The notes: generated by a model from the sequence alone, not told the origin. 64,000 nucleotides of DNA from Enterobacter hormaechei subsp. xiangfangensis (GCF_001729785.1 NZ_CP017183.1:3596001-3660000), one strand, 5' to 3'; shown: positions 50,281-59,698, numbered from the stretch's first letter. A program made the numbers and translations.

Positions 50281-51104
50281 CAGAGATGTCCTCTAAAATA
50301 GAGCGAAATACATCCGGCATTTGCTTTTATTTCAAAGGGTTCTCTGCAAGCAAGAACGGAAAGCGCCGGAGCATGGCTGGATGAGGAAAAATAGACCCAC
50401 GGATATTTTTTACAATCAAGCCCCGTGTCTAAAATGATTTTTATAAATCGCCTGAAGTTGCCGACGCCACGAATATCATCGTTTTGCGAGGAAAAATGAC
50501 AGCCGTTCTGTGTAAGAGTAATTGGATAATCCCTGAAAAAATCTTTTTCCGGGTTATCATGTAAAAGGTATTGAAACGCAAAGAAACCGGCACAAAACGC
50601 GATTATCATTAAAGCTGTCGGGAAAATATACTGGCGTAATTGACGCTGTTTTTTCCTCCCACCCGGCATTACGGGAATATTTTCGACAGGTTTATCCTTT
50701 GTTTCAACCGGAGAGGTTTCCACTCCCGTCGCTGTCGCTTTTTTTCCGTCATCAACACAGTCCGTGTCAACGCGGGTTACCCTGACATTTTTCTCTATCT
50801 GGAATCCTTTTCTCGGCACCGTCGCCACCAGCGTATCGTCCGTCTCTCCTGTGGTCCGGAGCCCGCGTCGAATTATAGAGATATTCTGATAAAGCGTATT
50901 TGCCGGAACCAGCATGCCGTCCTCGCCCCAGACTTTATCAAAGAAGTATTTCTGCGTAACGACTTCTGGAAATGATTCTAAAAGAAGGTTCAGACAACGG
51001 CTGGCAGGGGTTGTCAGAATTACATTTAAGTCAGGACGGGTCAACGAAATCAGCAAATTCCTCTCTGGACAAAATTTAATTTTATCGTTAATTATCCAGA
51101 ACAT
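50280..51104 (-). CDS. Membrane-anchored winged-helix transcription regulator (ToxR/CadC/GrvA-like)
   Basis: The 274-residue protein has an N-terminal OmpR/PhoB-type winged helix (about 1-105; LYQNISIIRRGLR recognition region, TVPRKGFQI wing), a charged linker, one membrane helix (158-178) and a periplasmic domain of about 95 residues with four cysteines (202, 231, 253 and 265). It should bind DNA while sensing a periplasmic signal with its FidL-like partner. I place the start at 51104 (MFWIINDKIKF): an upstream in-frame start at 51173 would lie before the predicted transcription start. Targets are unknown. Confidence 0.78.
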   Translation of the reverse strand: MFWIINDKIKFCPERNLLISLTRPDLNVILTTPASRCLNLLLESFPEVVTQKYFFDKVWGEDGMLVPANTLYQNISIIRRGLRTTGETDDTLVATVPRKGFQIEKNVRVTRVDTDCVDDGKKATATGVETSPVETKDKPVENIPVMPGGRKKQRQLRQYIFPTALMIIAFCAGFFAFQYLLHDNPEKDFFRDYPITLTQNGCHFSSQNDDIRGVGNFRRFIKIILDTGLDCKKYPWVYFSSSSHAPALSVLACREPFEIKANAGCISLYFRGHL

Positions 51105-51608
51105 ATGCCGCTCGCTTACGATAAACAGAATAGTTAACTGCCGGGGTGAAGTGTAATTATACTCTGCGGTCAACCCTTGTCAAAGCAGGCGGTTATCACT
51201 TTTTCCTTCCGCATTTACCTGTTCCGACAGAACATTAATGCCGCGGATAAGGACCAGATTTACAGTCAATCGCAATATTTAATAGTCGGGCCTCTTTTTA
51301 AAGTATATTCACCCGCGGGATGAACGTAATAACGAGTAACGGACGCTAAATGCGATGTATGCGTGGATTAACGCTGTACAGCGCGACAGCACCTTGAGTG
51401 CCGGATTAGCTACAAGGATGGAATGAGGTACGCATTTTACAGAAAGAGCCCTTTCCTGCTGTTTTCCTGCCATACAGACTTCGTTATCATGGTCGCCATA
51501 CATCGATGAATGAAACGCAGGATTCATGAGTTCCAATGAGCGGATATGTAACCAGACAACAAAAAAATACAACTCATTGAAATTTAAGAACATGGACACC
51601 AGGATTTT
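51105..51608. other. 504-base gap between the wHTH regulator and mutS
   Basis: The gap holds the consensus promoter of the regulator gene (51156-51183). Beyond it, 51190-51600 is A+T-richer than the flanking genes and shows no open frame, repeat or hairpin I can defend. The mutS promoter must lie in its right part. Confidence 0.7.
51156..51183 (-). promoter_or_regulatory. Full-consensus sigma-70 promoter of the wHTH regulator
   Basis: On the reverse strand TTGACA (51183-51178) and TATAAT (51161-51156) are both perfect consensus hexamers, 16 bases apart. Transcription would start near 51148, leaving a leader of about 45 bases before the start at 51104. Confidence 0.8.
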
Positions 51609-54170
51609 ATGAGCACACTTGAGAATTTTGACGCCCACACGCCAATGATGCAGCAGTACCTGAAGCTGAAAGCGCAGCATCCGGAAATCCTGCTCTTTTA
51701 CCGTATGGGCGATTTTTATGAGCTTTTTTATGATGATGCGAAACGTGCGTCTCAGCTGCTCGACATTTCCCTGACGAAACGTGGCGCGTCGGCAGGCGAG
51801 CCCATCCCGATGGCGGGTATCCCGCATCACGCGGTTGAAAACTATCTGGCGAAGCTGGTGAACCAGGGCGAGTCTGTCGCTATCTGCGAACAAATTGGTG
51901 ACCCGGCCACATCGAAAGGCCCTGTTGAGCGCAAGGTCGTACGCATCGTCACGCCGGGAACCATCAGCGATGAGGCCCTGCTTCAGGAGCGCCAGGATAA
52001 CCTGCTGGCGGCGATCTGGCAGGATGGTAAAGGGTTTGGCTACGCCACGCTGGATATCAGCTCCGGTCGTTTTCGCCTGAGTGAACCGGCTGACCGTGAA
52101 ACCATGGCGGCTGAACTACAGCGCACTAATCCGGCAGAACTGCTTTATGCAGAGGATTTCGCCGAGATGGCGCTGATTGAAGGTCGCCGCGGCCTGCGTC
52201 GTCGTCCACTGTGGGAGTTCGAAATTGATACCGCGCGCCAGCAGTTGAACCTGCAATTTGGCACGCGCGATTTGATTGGCTTTGGCGTGGAAAACGCCCC
52301 GCGCGGGCTGTGTGCCGCAGGCTGCCTGTTGCAGTACGTTAAGGATACGCAACGTACCGCCCTGCCCCATATTCGTTCCATCACCATGGAGCGTCAGCAG
52401 GACAGCATCATCATGGATGCCGCCACGCGCCGCAACCTGGAGATCACGCAGAACCTCGCTGGCGGCATGGAAAATACGCTGGCGTCGGTTCTTGACAGCA
52501 CGGTTACCCCCATGGGCAGCCGTATGCTCAAACGCTGGCTGCATATGCCGATCCGCAATACCGAAACGCTGATTGGCCGCCAGCAAACCATTGCCGCATT
52601 GCAGGATCGTTATACCGAATTGCAGCCGGTGCTGCGTCAGGTGGGTGATCTTGAGCGTATCCTGGCGCGCCTGGCCTTGCGCACCGCGCGTCCACGCGAT
52701 CTCGCCCGTATGCGGCATGCGTTCCAGCAGTTGCCGGAACTGCGCGCTCAGCTGGGAGAGATCGACAGCGCGCCAGTGCAAAAGCTGCGCGAAACCATGG
52801 GCGAATTTACCGAGCTTCGCGAACTGCTGGAACGCGCCATCATTGATGCGCCGCCTGTTCTGGTGCGGGATGGCGGGGTTATTGCTCCGGGTTACAACGA
52901 AGAGCTGGACGAATGGCGTGCGCTGGCCGATGGCGCGACGGATTATCTGGATAAGCTGGAAATCCGCGAGCGTGAACGTCTGGGGCTCGACACCCTGAAA
53001 GTCGGCTACAACGCGGTACACGGTTACTATATCCAGATCAGCCGTGGGCAGAGCCACCTGGCCCCGATTCACTACGTTCGCCGCCAGACGCTGAAAAATG
53101 CCGAGCGCTACATTATACCCGAGCTGAAAGAGTACGAAGACAAAGTGCTCACGTCGAAAGGTAAAGCGCTGGCGCTGGAGAAACAGCTGTATGACGAGCT
53201 GTTCGACATCCTGATGCCGCACCTGGCTGACCTGCAACTGAGCGCCGCTGCGCTGGCCGAGCTGGATGTCCTGGTAAACCTGGCTGAGCGCGCCGACACG
53301 CTGAATTACACCTGTCCGACCTTTACTGACAAACCCGGCATTCGCATTACCGAAGGCCGCCACCCGGTGGTTGAGCAAGTGCTGAACGAGCCGTTTATTG
53401 CCAACCCGTTGAACCTGTCACCGCAGCGAAGAATGCTGATCATTACCGGCCCCAACATGGGCGGTAAAAGTACCTATATGCGCCAGACAGCCCTTATCGC
53501 GCTGCTCGCCTACATCGGCAGCTACGTTCCAGCGCAGAAGGTTGAGATTGGCCCTATCGACCGTATCTTCACCCGTGTGGGTGCGGCGGACGATCTGGCG
53601 AGCGGTCGCTCTACCTTTATGGTCGAGATGACCGAAACCGCCAACATTCTGCATAACGCGACAGAGAACAGTCTGGTGTTGATGGACGAAGTAGGACGCG
53701 GTACCTCCACCTATGACGGCCTGTCTCTGGCCTGGGCGTGCGCGGAAAGTCTGGCAAATAAAATCAAAGCGCTGACGCTGTTCGCAACGCACTATTTCGA
53801 ACTGACACAGCTGCCAGAGAAAATGGAAGGCGTGGCTAACGTCCACCTTGATGCGCTTGAGCACGGCGACACCATCGCCTTTATGCACACGGTGCAGGAC
53901 GGCGCGGCAAGCAAGAGCTATGGCCTGGCCGTCGCGGCGCTGGCGGGCGTGCCAAAAGAGGTGATCAAGCGCGCGCGTCAGAAATTGCGTGAACTGGAAA
54001 GTTTGTCACCGAATGCGGCGGCGACGCAGATAGATGGTACGCAGATGTCACTGCTGGCGGTCCCGGAAGAGACCTCTCCGGCCGTGGAAGCGCTGGAAAA
54101 TCTCGACCCGGATTCGCTGACGCCGCGTCAGGCGCTGGAGTGGATTTATCGGTTGAAGAGTCTGGTTTAG
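51609..54170 (+). CDS. mutS: DNA mismatch repair protein MutS
   Basis: The 853-residue protein has the E. coli length. The N-terminal mismatch-binding domain includes the Phe-x-Glu motif in [20 protein letters not shown] (residues 28-47). The C-terminal ATPase has Walker [16 protein letters not shown] near residue 614 and [16 protein letters not shown] near 693. It recognises mismatches and recruits MutL. It marks the left border of the variable mutS-rpoS interval. Confidence 0.98.
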   Translation: MSTLENFDAHTPMMQQYLKLKAQHPEILLFYRMGDFYELFYDDAKRASQLLDISLTKRGASAGEPIPMAGIPHHAVENYLAKLVNQGESVAICEQIGDPATSKGPVERKVVRIVTPGTISDEALLQERQDNLLAAIWQDGKGFGYATLDISSGRFRLSEPADRETMAAELQRTNPAELLYAEDFAEMALIEGRRGLRRRPLWEFEIDTARQQLNLQFGTRDLIGFGVENAPRGLCAAGCLLQYVKDTQRTALPHIRSITMERQQDSIIMDAATRRNLEITQNLAGGMENTLASVLDSTVTPMGSRMLKRWLHMPIRNTETLIGRQQTIAALQDRYTELQPVLRQVGDLERILARLALRTARPRDLARMRHAFQQLPELRAQLGEIDSAPVQKLRETMGEFTELRELLERAIIDAPPVLVRDGGVIAPGYNEELDEWRALADGATDYLDKLEIRERERLGLDTLKVGYNAVHGYYIQISRGQSHLAPIHYVRRQTLKNAERYIIPELKEYEDKVLTSKGKALALEKQLYDELFDILMPHLADLQLSAAALAELDVLVNLAERADTLNYTCPTFTDKPGIRITEGRHPVVEQVLNEPFIANPLNLSPQRRMLIITGPNMGGKSTYMRQTALIALLAYIGSYVPAQKVEIGPIDRIFTRVGAADDLASGRSTFMVEMTETANILHNATENSLVLMDEVGRGTSTYDGLSLAWACAESLANKIKALTLFATHYFELTQLPEKMEGVANVHLDALEHGDTIAFMHTVQDGAASKSYGLAVAALAGVPKEVIKRARQKLRELESLSPNAAATQIDGTQMSLLAVPEETSPAVEALENLDPDSLTPRQALEWIYRLKSLV

Positions 54171-54186
54171 TTCTCTGCGGTCTTTT

Positions 54187-54255
54187 GCCCGGTGGCGGCT
54201 TCGCCTTACCCGGCCTACAAAACCCGTAGGCCCGGTATGCGTAGCGCCACCGGGC
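54187..54255 (+). repeat. Paired REP element (BIME) acting as mutS terminator
   Basis: Two inverted REP cores, GCCCGGTGGCGGCTTCGCCT and its partner ending GTAGCGCCACCGGGC, flank a short loop. Seven Ts (54256-54262) follow on the mutS strand, so the structure can serve as a terminator. It begins 16 bases past the mutS stop. Confidence 0.88.
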
Positions 54256-54260
54256 TTTTT

Positions 54261-54482
54261 TTACAGCAGCGGCGGGATCGTCGGCACCTGCGGTGCTTCA
54301 TCAATATCCTTCTGGGTCATGCGGAACGCTTCCGGGTAATGCTCGCGGCTGGTACGGCGCAGCGGTTCGGTATCGCGCCAGGTATACAGACAGTGCTGAC
54401 ACTGATATACCGTCCAGACACCTTTCACCGGTGATGTTGCCATCACTTCAATATGTTCATCGGCACAACGTGGACAAATCAT
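54261..54482 (-). CDS. ecdD: Hydroxyarylic acid decarboxylase subunit D
   Basis: The 73-residue protein begins MICPRCADEHIEVMATSPVK and has two CxxC pairs (CPRC and CQHC) suggesting a small zinc ribbon. It matches the short D subunit (EcdD/VdcD/YclD) that accompanies UbiD-type decarboxylases and is needed for full activity. The stop codon overlaps the T run of the BIME. It lies 10 bases after the C subunit gene. Confidence 0.9.
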   Translation of the reverse strand: MICPRCADEHIEVMATSPVKGVWTVYQCQHCLYTWRDTEPLRRTSREHYPEAFRMTQKDIDEAPQVPTIPPLL

Positions 54483-54492
54483 TTTTTCCTCC

Positions 54493-55920
54493 TTATTGAC
54501 GTGCCGCCAGCATCGCGGTCAGTTTTTCGGCCCAGGCTTTGGTTTCAGGGAGATCCTGTACCGGCTGGCTGTAGTGACCACGGTTGTCCGGGGCAACCGG
54601 GGTGGTGGCATCAATGATCAGCTTGTCAGTGATCCCCGCCGGGCTGGAGCCGGGGTCAAGCTCGAGCACAGACATATTCGGTAGCTGCACCAGATCGCCT
54701 GCCGGATTGACCTTTGATGACAGCGCCCACATCACCTGCGGCAGGTTAAACGGATCGACGTCTTCATCCACCATAATCACCATTTTCACGTAACCCAGAC
54801 CGTGTGGCGTGGTCATGGCGCGGAGGCCGACCGCACGGGCAAAACCGCCGTAACGCTTTTTAGTGGAGATAATCGCCAGCAGACCGTGGGTGTACATGGC
54901 GTTTACCGCCTGCACTTCCGGGAATTCCGACTTTAGTTGCTGATAGAGCGGTACGCAGGTGGCGGGCCCCATCAGATAATCAATCTCGGTCCACGGCATG
55001 CCGAGGTAAAGGGATTCGAAAATGGGTTTGGTGCGGTAAGAGACTTTATCAATGCGTACGACCGTCATGTTGCGCCCGCCGGAGTAGTGTCCAGTAAACT
55101 CACCGAATGGCCCTTCAATTTCACGTTTCCGGCCTTCAATCACCCCTTCGAGGATCACTTCCGACCCCCACGGCACATCGAAACCGGTCAGCGGAGCCGT
55201 CGCAATCGGATACGGGCTTTCGCGTAGCGCACCGGCCATCTCATACTCGGATTGATCGTATTTCAGCGGCGTGGCGCCCATCAGGGTGATGATCGGATCG
55301 TTACCCAGCGTAATGGCAATAGGCAGGTCTTCGCCGCGCTCTTCTGCCTTATGCAGATGCAGCGCGATATCATGCATCGGCACCGGTTGCAGGCCGAGCT
55401 TACGCTTGCCCTTCACTTCCATACGGTAGATCCCGACGTTCTGTTTGCCGAAGTGATCGGGGTCGAGCGGATCGCGGGAGACAACGCACGCTTTATCGAG
55501 ATAAAAGCCTCCGTCACCGTCGTTCAGGCGGAACAGCGGCAGAATGTCGAACAGGTTGATGTCTTCCCCGTCCACCGTGTTCTGCGCCCAGGCCGGATTT
55601 GCACGACGCTCTGGCGAGACGGGGAATTTGTCCCAGCGACGAATAAACTCGTCGATCTGTTTTTTCACCGGGGTATTCGCTGGCAGCCCCATCGAAATAG
55701 CATGGTTTTGCCACGAGCCGATAGTGTTCATCACCACACGGGCATCGGTGAAGCCGCGAATATTATCGAACCACAGCGCAGGCGCACCGTCACCGATGCG
55801 TCCGGTCGCGTTGGCGGCCGCCGCCAGATCCGGCTCGGCGTTAACCTCTTCCTCAATTTTCAGCAGTTGCCCTTGCTCATCGAGCGCCTGCAAGAAGCTT
55901 CTCAAATCATCAAATGCCAT
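54493..55920 (-). CDS. ecdC: Hydroxyarylic acid decarboxylase subunit C, UbiD family
   Basis: The 475-residue prenyl-FMN-dependent enzyme decarboxylates phenolic acids such as 4-hydroxybenzoate or vanillate. The UbiD catalytic Glu-Arg-Glu region lies around PFGEFTGHYSGG near residue 275. The start is MAFDDLRSFLQALDEQGQLL at 55920, by homology; a 30-residue extension lies within the B subunit gene. It overlaps ecdB by 11 bases. The exact substrate cannot be told from sequence. Confidence 0.92.
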   Translation of the reverse strand: MAFDDLRSFLQALDEQGQLLKIEEEVNAEPDLAAAANATGRIGDGAPALWFDNIRGFTDARVVMNTIGSWQNHAISMGLPANTPVKKQIDEFIRRWDKFPVSPERRANPAWAQNTVDGEDINLFDILPLFRLNDGDGGFYLDKACVVSRDPLDPDHFGKQNVGIYRMEVKGKRKLGLQPVPMHDIALHLHKAEERGEDLPIAITLGNDPIITLMGATPLKYDQSEYEMAGALRESPYPIATAPLTGFDVPWGSEVILEGVIEGRKREIEGPFGEFTGHYSGGRNMTVVRIDKVSYRTKPIFESLYLGMPWTEIDYLMGPATCVPLYQQLKSEFPEVQAVNAMYTHGLLAIISTKKRYGGFARAVGLRAMTTPHGLGYVKMVIMVDEDVDPFNLPQVMWALSSKVNPAGDLVQLPNMSVLELDPGSSPAGITDKLIIDATTPVAPDNRGHYSQPVQDLPETKAWAEKLTAMLAARQ

Positions 55921-56512
55921 CTTTATTCTCCTGTGAAAAATGTTTCGCTGCCTGCAAACCTTCCCAGCGTCGGGCTTTTTTATGCTCCAGACCAAACTGG
56001 TCGAGAACACGGGTCACGATATGCTGGGTAATGTCATCGGCGGTTTGCGGGTGGTTGTAGTACGCAGGCATAGGCGGCACCATCGCCACGCCCATACGGG
56101 AAAGAGCAAGCATGTTCTCGAGATGGATGGTGCTGAGCGGCGTCTCACGGGGAACCAGCACCAGCTTGCGCCCCTCTTTCAACACTACGTCTGCCGCACG
56201 CCCTACCAGCCCTTCGGCGTAGCCCGCGCGGATACCCGCCAGCGTTTTCATGCTGCACGGGATGACGATCATGCCGTCGGTGCGAAACGAGCCGGAGGAG
56301 ATGGTGGCAGCCTGATCGGCCGGGCTATGGACGACATCCGCCAGTGCAGCAACGTCATGCGCAGTGAAGGGCGTTTCCAGCTCAATGGTGGTTTTTGCCC
56401 ACTTCGACATCACCAGGTGCGTTTCCACCTCCGGCATTTCCCGCAGCGCCTGTAACAACGCCACGCCTAATGGCGCACCCGTCGCGCCCGTCATTCCCAC
56501 AATCAATCTCAT
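55910..56512 (-). CDS. ecdB: Flavin prenyltransferase (subunit B), UbiX/Pad1 family
   Basis: The 200-residue protein begins MRLIVGMTGATGAPLGVALL with the UbiX flavin-binding motif. It also has SSGSFRTDGMIVIPCSMKTL near residue 71 and LVLVPRETPLSTIHLENM near 115. It makes prenylated FMN for the C subunit. It is the first gene of ecdB-C-D and lies opposite a MarR-type regulator. The E. coli O157 and Enterobacter cloacae versions are known under ecd or pad names. Confidence 0.92.
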   Translation of the reverse strand: MRLIVGMTGATGAPLGVALLQALREMPEVETHLVMSKWAKTTIELETPFTAHDVAALADVVHSPADQAATISSGSFRTDGMIVIPCSMKTLAGIRAGYAEGLVGRAADVVLKEGRKLVLVPRETPLSTIHLENMLALSRMGVAMVPPMPAYYNHPQTADDITQHIVTRVLDQFGLEHKKARRWEGLQAAKHFSQENKDGI

Positions 56513-56530
56513 TCAGCACCTCAATTAATT

Positions 56531-56546
56531 TGTTCGTATACGAACA
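56531..56546. promoter_or_regulatory. Operator 1 in the ecdB-marR intergenic region
   Basis: TGTTCGTATACGAACA is a perfect 16-base palindrome, 18 bases upstream of ecdB. It is a MarR/SlyA-sized site and most likely bound by the divergent MarR-type regulator. Confidence 0.75.
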
Positions 56547-56583
56547 TGTTAATTAAACTACGCCTTGATCCTGCTGCTGACAA

Positions 56584-56601
56584 GATCGTTCGCATACGAT
56601 C
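56584..56601. promoter_or_regulatory. Operator 2 in the ecdB-marR intergenic region
   Basis: GATCGTTCGCATACGATC is a near-palindrome sharing 12 of 14 central positions with operator 1 (GTTCGTATACGAAC). The centres are 54 bases apart, about five helical turns. Confidence 0.65.
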
Positions 56602-56685
56602 ACACTAATCGCTAAAAAACTCTCGCGTTAAAATTCAGCCCAAGAGCGGCTATCATAGAGGGAGTATTTTTCCGTCGGAGTGTCC

Positions 56686-57093
56686 ATGGAGTTAAGACAA
56701 GAAGCTTTCCACCTGCTACGTCAGCTTTTTCAACAGCATACCGCCCAGTGGCAGCACGCATTGCCTGAACTGACCAAGCCACAATATGCGGTGATGCGGT
56801 CAATTGCTGAAAATCCTGGTATTGAGCAGGTTGCCCTGACTGAAGTCGCGGTGAGCACCAAAGCGACGCTGGCAGAAATGCTGAGCCGCATGGAAGCACG
56901 CGGCCTGGTCAGGCGCGAGCACGATCCGGCAGACAAACGCCGTCGGTTTGTCTTTCTGACTGCCGAAGGAGAGGCCCTGCTTGAGAGCAGTAAACCGATT
57001 GGAAATGAGGTGGATGAGGCATTTCTGGGGCGCCTTAATGGCGCGGAACGAGAGCAATTTTCAGCGCTCATTAAAAAAATGATGCAGGGTTAA
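56686..57093 (+). CDS. MarR family regulator of the ecd genes
   Basis: The 135-residue protein has the MarR winged helix (LTEVAVSTKATLAEMLSRME about residues 50-69; wing LVRREHDPADKRRRFVFLT). It is divergent from ecdB, which is the usual place for a phenolic-acid responsive repressor. A GTG at 56680 would add two residues, but CGGAG lies correctly for the ATG at 56686. Its effector is probably the decarboxylase substrate (inference). Confidence 0.88.
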   Translation: MELRQEAFHLLRQLFQQHTAQWQHALPELTKPQYAVMRSIAENPGIEQVALTEVAVSTKATLAEMLSRMEARGLVRREHDPADKRRRFVFLTAEGEALLESSKPIGNEVDEAFLGRLNGAEREQFSALIKKMMQG

Positions 57094-57977
57094 GTCACCC
57101 TGACGCGCATAAAATCAATAAATGTTCGCACTTTCGCGGGCACATGCCGGGCATCGGGATAAACGGCATAGATGCCCTGCTGAGCAAACGTGTATGCCGG
57201 TAACAGCGAGACCAGTTCCCCCGCATCCAGTGCGTTACGCACCAGCCACTCCGGCAGCAGCGCCACTCCACATCCCGCGAGGGCAAAAGCCATCAGCGCC
57301 TGGGCGCTGTCTGCATACAGGCGCGGCGCTTTCTTGATCTCAAAGGAAACCGGATGTCCATCAACACCTCTCACCTGCCAGCGCAGCGGCGACGTTAAAC
57401 GCTCGTGAATGATCCAGTCCGCTTCCGCCAGTTGTTCCAGCGAGTCAACCGGATGGTTTGCCAGCCAGCCTTGCGTTGCCACGGGCAGGATGGTGAAGGA
57501 GGTCATCAACGCGGCGTGGTAGCGCGAATCTGCAAGCGTGCCGAGCCGGATAGCGACATCGAAGCGCTCGGCGATAAGATCGGCATGCAAAGAGGACGAG
57601 ACATGCCGCACGCGAAGGTCCGGGTGCAACTGGCTAAATTCAGCCAGCAAAGGCACCACCACCTGCGAGCCATATTCGGGCGTGGTGGTGATCCGCAGTT
57701 CTCCCGTCAGCCCGGCGTGGTTGGCGCGAACGTCATCCTGCAATCGCTCTGCATCCCGTAACAGCATCACGCTTCGTTGATGAAAGAGCTTCCCCGCCTC
57801 GGTCAGCGTCAGGCGTCGGGTGGTTCGCAGCAACAGGGTGACGCCCAGCTCCTCTTCAAGCTGACGAATATGAAAGCTGACCACCGCTTTTGTCAGCCCC
57901 ATCGCCTCCGCCGCGGCGGTGAAACTGCCGGTTTCCGCTACGGCGATAAACATTGCCGTACGCTGTAAATTAAGCAT
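57090..57977 (-). CDS. LysR family transcription regulator
   Basis: The 295-residue protein has the LysR helix-turn-helix (SFTAAAEAMGLTKAVVSFHI about residues 18-37) and effector-binding domain. It is divergent from an MFS transporter gene, whose regulator it probably is. It ends by overlapping the last 4 bases of the convergent MarR gene. The effector is unknown. Confidence 0.9.
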   Translation of the reverse strand: MLNLQRTAMFIAVAETGSFTAAAEAMGLTKAVVSFHIRQLEEELGVTLLLRTTRRLTLTEAGKLFHQRSVMLLRDAERLQDDVRANHAGLTGELRITTTPEYGSQVVVPLLAEFSQLHPDLRVRHVSSSLHADLIAERFDVAIRLGTLADSRYHAALMTSFTILPVATQGWLANHPVDSLEQLAEADWIIHERLTSPLRWQVRGVDGHPVSFEIKKAPRLYADSAQALMAFALAGCGVALLPEWLVRNALDAGELVSLLPAYTFAQQGIYAVYPDARHVPAKVRTFIDFMRVRVT

Positions 57978-57991
57978 CGCTTGCCTGGTTA

Positions 57992-58014
57992 ACTGTCAAA
58001 ATAATGTTGACAGT
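57992..58014. promoter_or_regulatory. Probable LysR-type operator
   Basis: ACTGTCAA and TTGACAGT form an inverted repeat with a 7-base spacer, containing T-N11-A type half sites. It begins 15 bases upstream of the LysR gene and ends 72 bases upstream of the MFS gene. Confidence 0.7.
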
Positions 58015-58086
58015 ATATCGTGCTTTGTCGCGTTTATCCGTAACGTGCGGGCCGATACGATACGCCACCTCACCGGAGGAACTTCC

Positions 58087-59289
58087 ATGACGTATCGCAG
58101 CAAAATCGCCGTCGTCTTTCTGCTCGGCTTTTTCCTTGATTTGATAAACATGTTTATTGCCAGCGTCGCCTTTCCGGCGATGGCTCGCGCTTTCAATACC
58201 ACACCTTCCGCGCTTGCCTGGGTAAGTAACGGATACATTGCCGGGCTGACGCTAGTCATCCCTTTCAGCAGTATCCTGACGCGCCGCGTCGGGCCGAAGC
58301 GCGTTATCCTGCTCTCACTGCTTCTCTTTAGCGCGGCCTCCGTTGCGGCGGGTCTCTCATCTTCGCTGGAAAGTCTGATTGCCTGGCGAGTCGTGCAGGG
58401 CGCCGGAGGGGGTTTACTGATCCCGGTTGGTCAGGCGCTGACCTGGCAACAGTTTAAGCCTCATGAGCGGGCCAGACTCTCCTCGGCGGTGATGCTGGTC
58501 GCACTGCTTGCCCCCGCGTGCTCACCGGCTGTGGGCGGTATGCTGGTTCAGACATTCAGCTGGCGCTGGATATTTTTTGCCACCCTGCCCGTCGTCATTG
58601 TCACCTTTGCTTTGGCCTGCGCGTGGCTTAAAACAGAACCGTCGCCGATAACCCCCACCAGGACAGTAAACCTGTCTTTGCTGACGGATCCGCTGTTGCG
58701 CTTATCCATGCTTATCTATGTGTGCGTACCCGGCATTTTTATCGGCGTGAACGTAACGGGCATGTATTACCTCCAGAGCGAGGCCAATATGACACCCGCC
58801 GCAACGGGCATGCTTATGCTGCCGTGGTCTGTGGCTTCGTTTTTGGCTATCACCGCGACAGGACGCTATTTCAACCGTATCGGCCCCCGGCCGCTGGTGG
58901 TCATCGGTTGCCTTTTGCAGGCGACGGGCATTCTGCTTTTAGTTAACGTCGGCCCGGCAATGCTGCTACCTGCCGTTGCGTTTGCGCTGATGGGCGCGGG
59001 GGGAAGCCTTTGCAGCAGTACGGCTCAGAGCAGCGCGTTTTTGACGATGCGACCGGAAGATATGCCCGATGCCAGCGCGCTATGGAATCTCAATCGTCAG
59101 TTGAGCTTTTTTGCGGGTGCCCTGCTGCTGGCGCAGGCGCTGAGCTTCATGCAGGCTTATCTCTCGCCGCTGGCCGCCTGGCACGGGATGTTTGTTTTTG
59201 CCGCAGTCATCACTCTACTGCCCGTACTGTACGTCTACCGTCTTAACAACACGCAGTTACTTGCGCAACTGCAACAGGAGCAACCATGA
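58087..59289 (+). CDS. MFS efflux transporter
   Basis: The 400-residue protein has 12 probable helices. The DHA-type signature is SSILTRRVGPKRVILLS near residue 60, and WRVVQGAGGGLLIPVGQAL near 100 is typical of drug-exporting MFS. The frame is open upstream into the LysR region, but the ATG at 58087 follows GGAGGAA and begins the first helix. It overlaps the DUF4440 gene by 4 bases. The substrate is unknown. Confidence 0.88.
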   Translation: MTYRSKIAVVFLLGFFLDLINMFIASVAFPAMARAFNTTPSALAWVSNGYIAGLTLVIPFSSILTRRVGPKRVILLSLLLFSAASVAAGLSSSLESLIAWRVVQGAGGGLLIPVGQALTWQQFKPHERARLSSAVMLVALLAPACSPAVGGMLVQTFSWRWIFFATLPVVIVTFALACAWLKTEPSPITPTRTVNLSLLTDPLLRLSMLIYVCVPGIFIGVNVTGMYYLQSEANMTPAATGMLMLPWSVASFLAITATGRYFNRIGPRPLVVIGCLLQATGILLLVNVGPAMLLPAVAFALMGAGGSLCSSTAQSSAFLTMRPEDMPDASALWNLNRQLSFFAGALLLAQALSFMQAYLSPLAAWHGMFVFAAVITLLPVLYVYRLNNTQLLAQLQQEQP

Positions 59290-59663
59290 CCCATTTCGAA
59301 CAAGAGATCCTCGACATTCACGTCGCCCTTGAAAACTGGTTAGGTGCAGGCGAAGGCAATCGGGACGCCCTGCTCGCCCGTTTCCGTCCGGATTTTCTGA
59401 TGGTTCCACCGAGTGGCAACCCGTTAGATCATCACGCGCTTGCCCAATTTTTATATGCGCAGCGGGGAACCCGACCCGGGCTCAGGATCGGTATTGACGC
59501 GTTAACAACGCTTCAGACATGGGACAACGGCGCGGTGCTCCATTACCGGGAGACGCAAACCCGGCCAGGCCAGCCCGTCAACGTGCGCTGGTCAACCGCG
59601 GTGCTTAATCAGGAAGGGGATAACATCACCTGGCGTTTGCTGCACGAAACGGCGCAGCCGTAA
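59286..59663 (+). CDS. DUF4440/SnoaL-like protein
   Basis: The 125-residue cytosolic protein has the NTF2-like pattern: helices at the N terminus (EQEILDIHVALENWLGAGEG), then FRPDFLMVPPSG and strands with GAVLHYRETQT and VRWSTAVLNQEGDNITWRLL. Such proteins often bind small molecules. Its start overlaps the MFS stop (ATGA), so it may handle the same compound. I do not recognise a specific function. Confidence 0.8.
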   Translation: MTHFEQEILDIHVALENWLGAGEGNRDALLARFRPDFLMVPPSGNPLDHHALAQFLYAQRGTRPGLRIGIDALTTLQTWDNGAVLHYRETQTRPGQPVNVRWSTAVLNQEGDNITWRLLHETAQP

Positions 59664-59670
59664 GGCATAA

Positions 59671-59698
59671 AAAAGGCCCGTCTCACGACGGGCCTTTT
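59671..59698. terminator. Bidirectional terminator between the DUF4440 gene and rpoS
   Basis: AAAAGGCCCGTC-tcac-GACGGGCCTTTT is a perfect 12-base-pair stem with A and T runs on either side, so it can stop transcription in both directions. rpoS ends 16 bases beyond it. Confidence 0.92.

Noticed and set aside
51105..51173. 23-codon N-terminal extension of the wHTH regulator
   Set aside because: Its start codon lies upstream of the predicted transcription start of the perfect promoter at 51156-51183.
51309..51893. 194-codon minus-strand frame overlapping the start of mutS
   Set aside because: It reaches 285 bases into the conserved mutS coding region antisense, and the part in the gap shows no motif or ribosome binding site.
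52116..53378. 420-codon open frame antisense to mutS
   Set aside because: It lies wholly within mutS, has a low-information composition and no recognisable motif.
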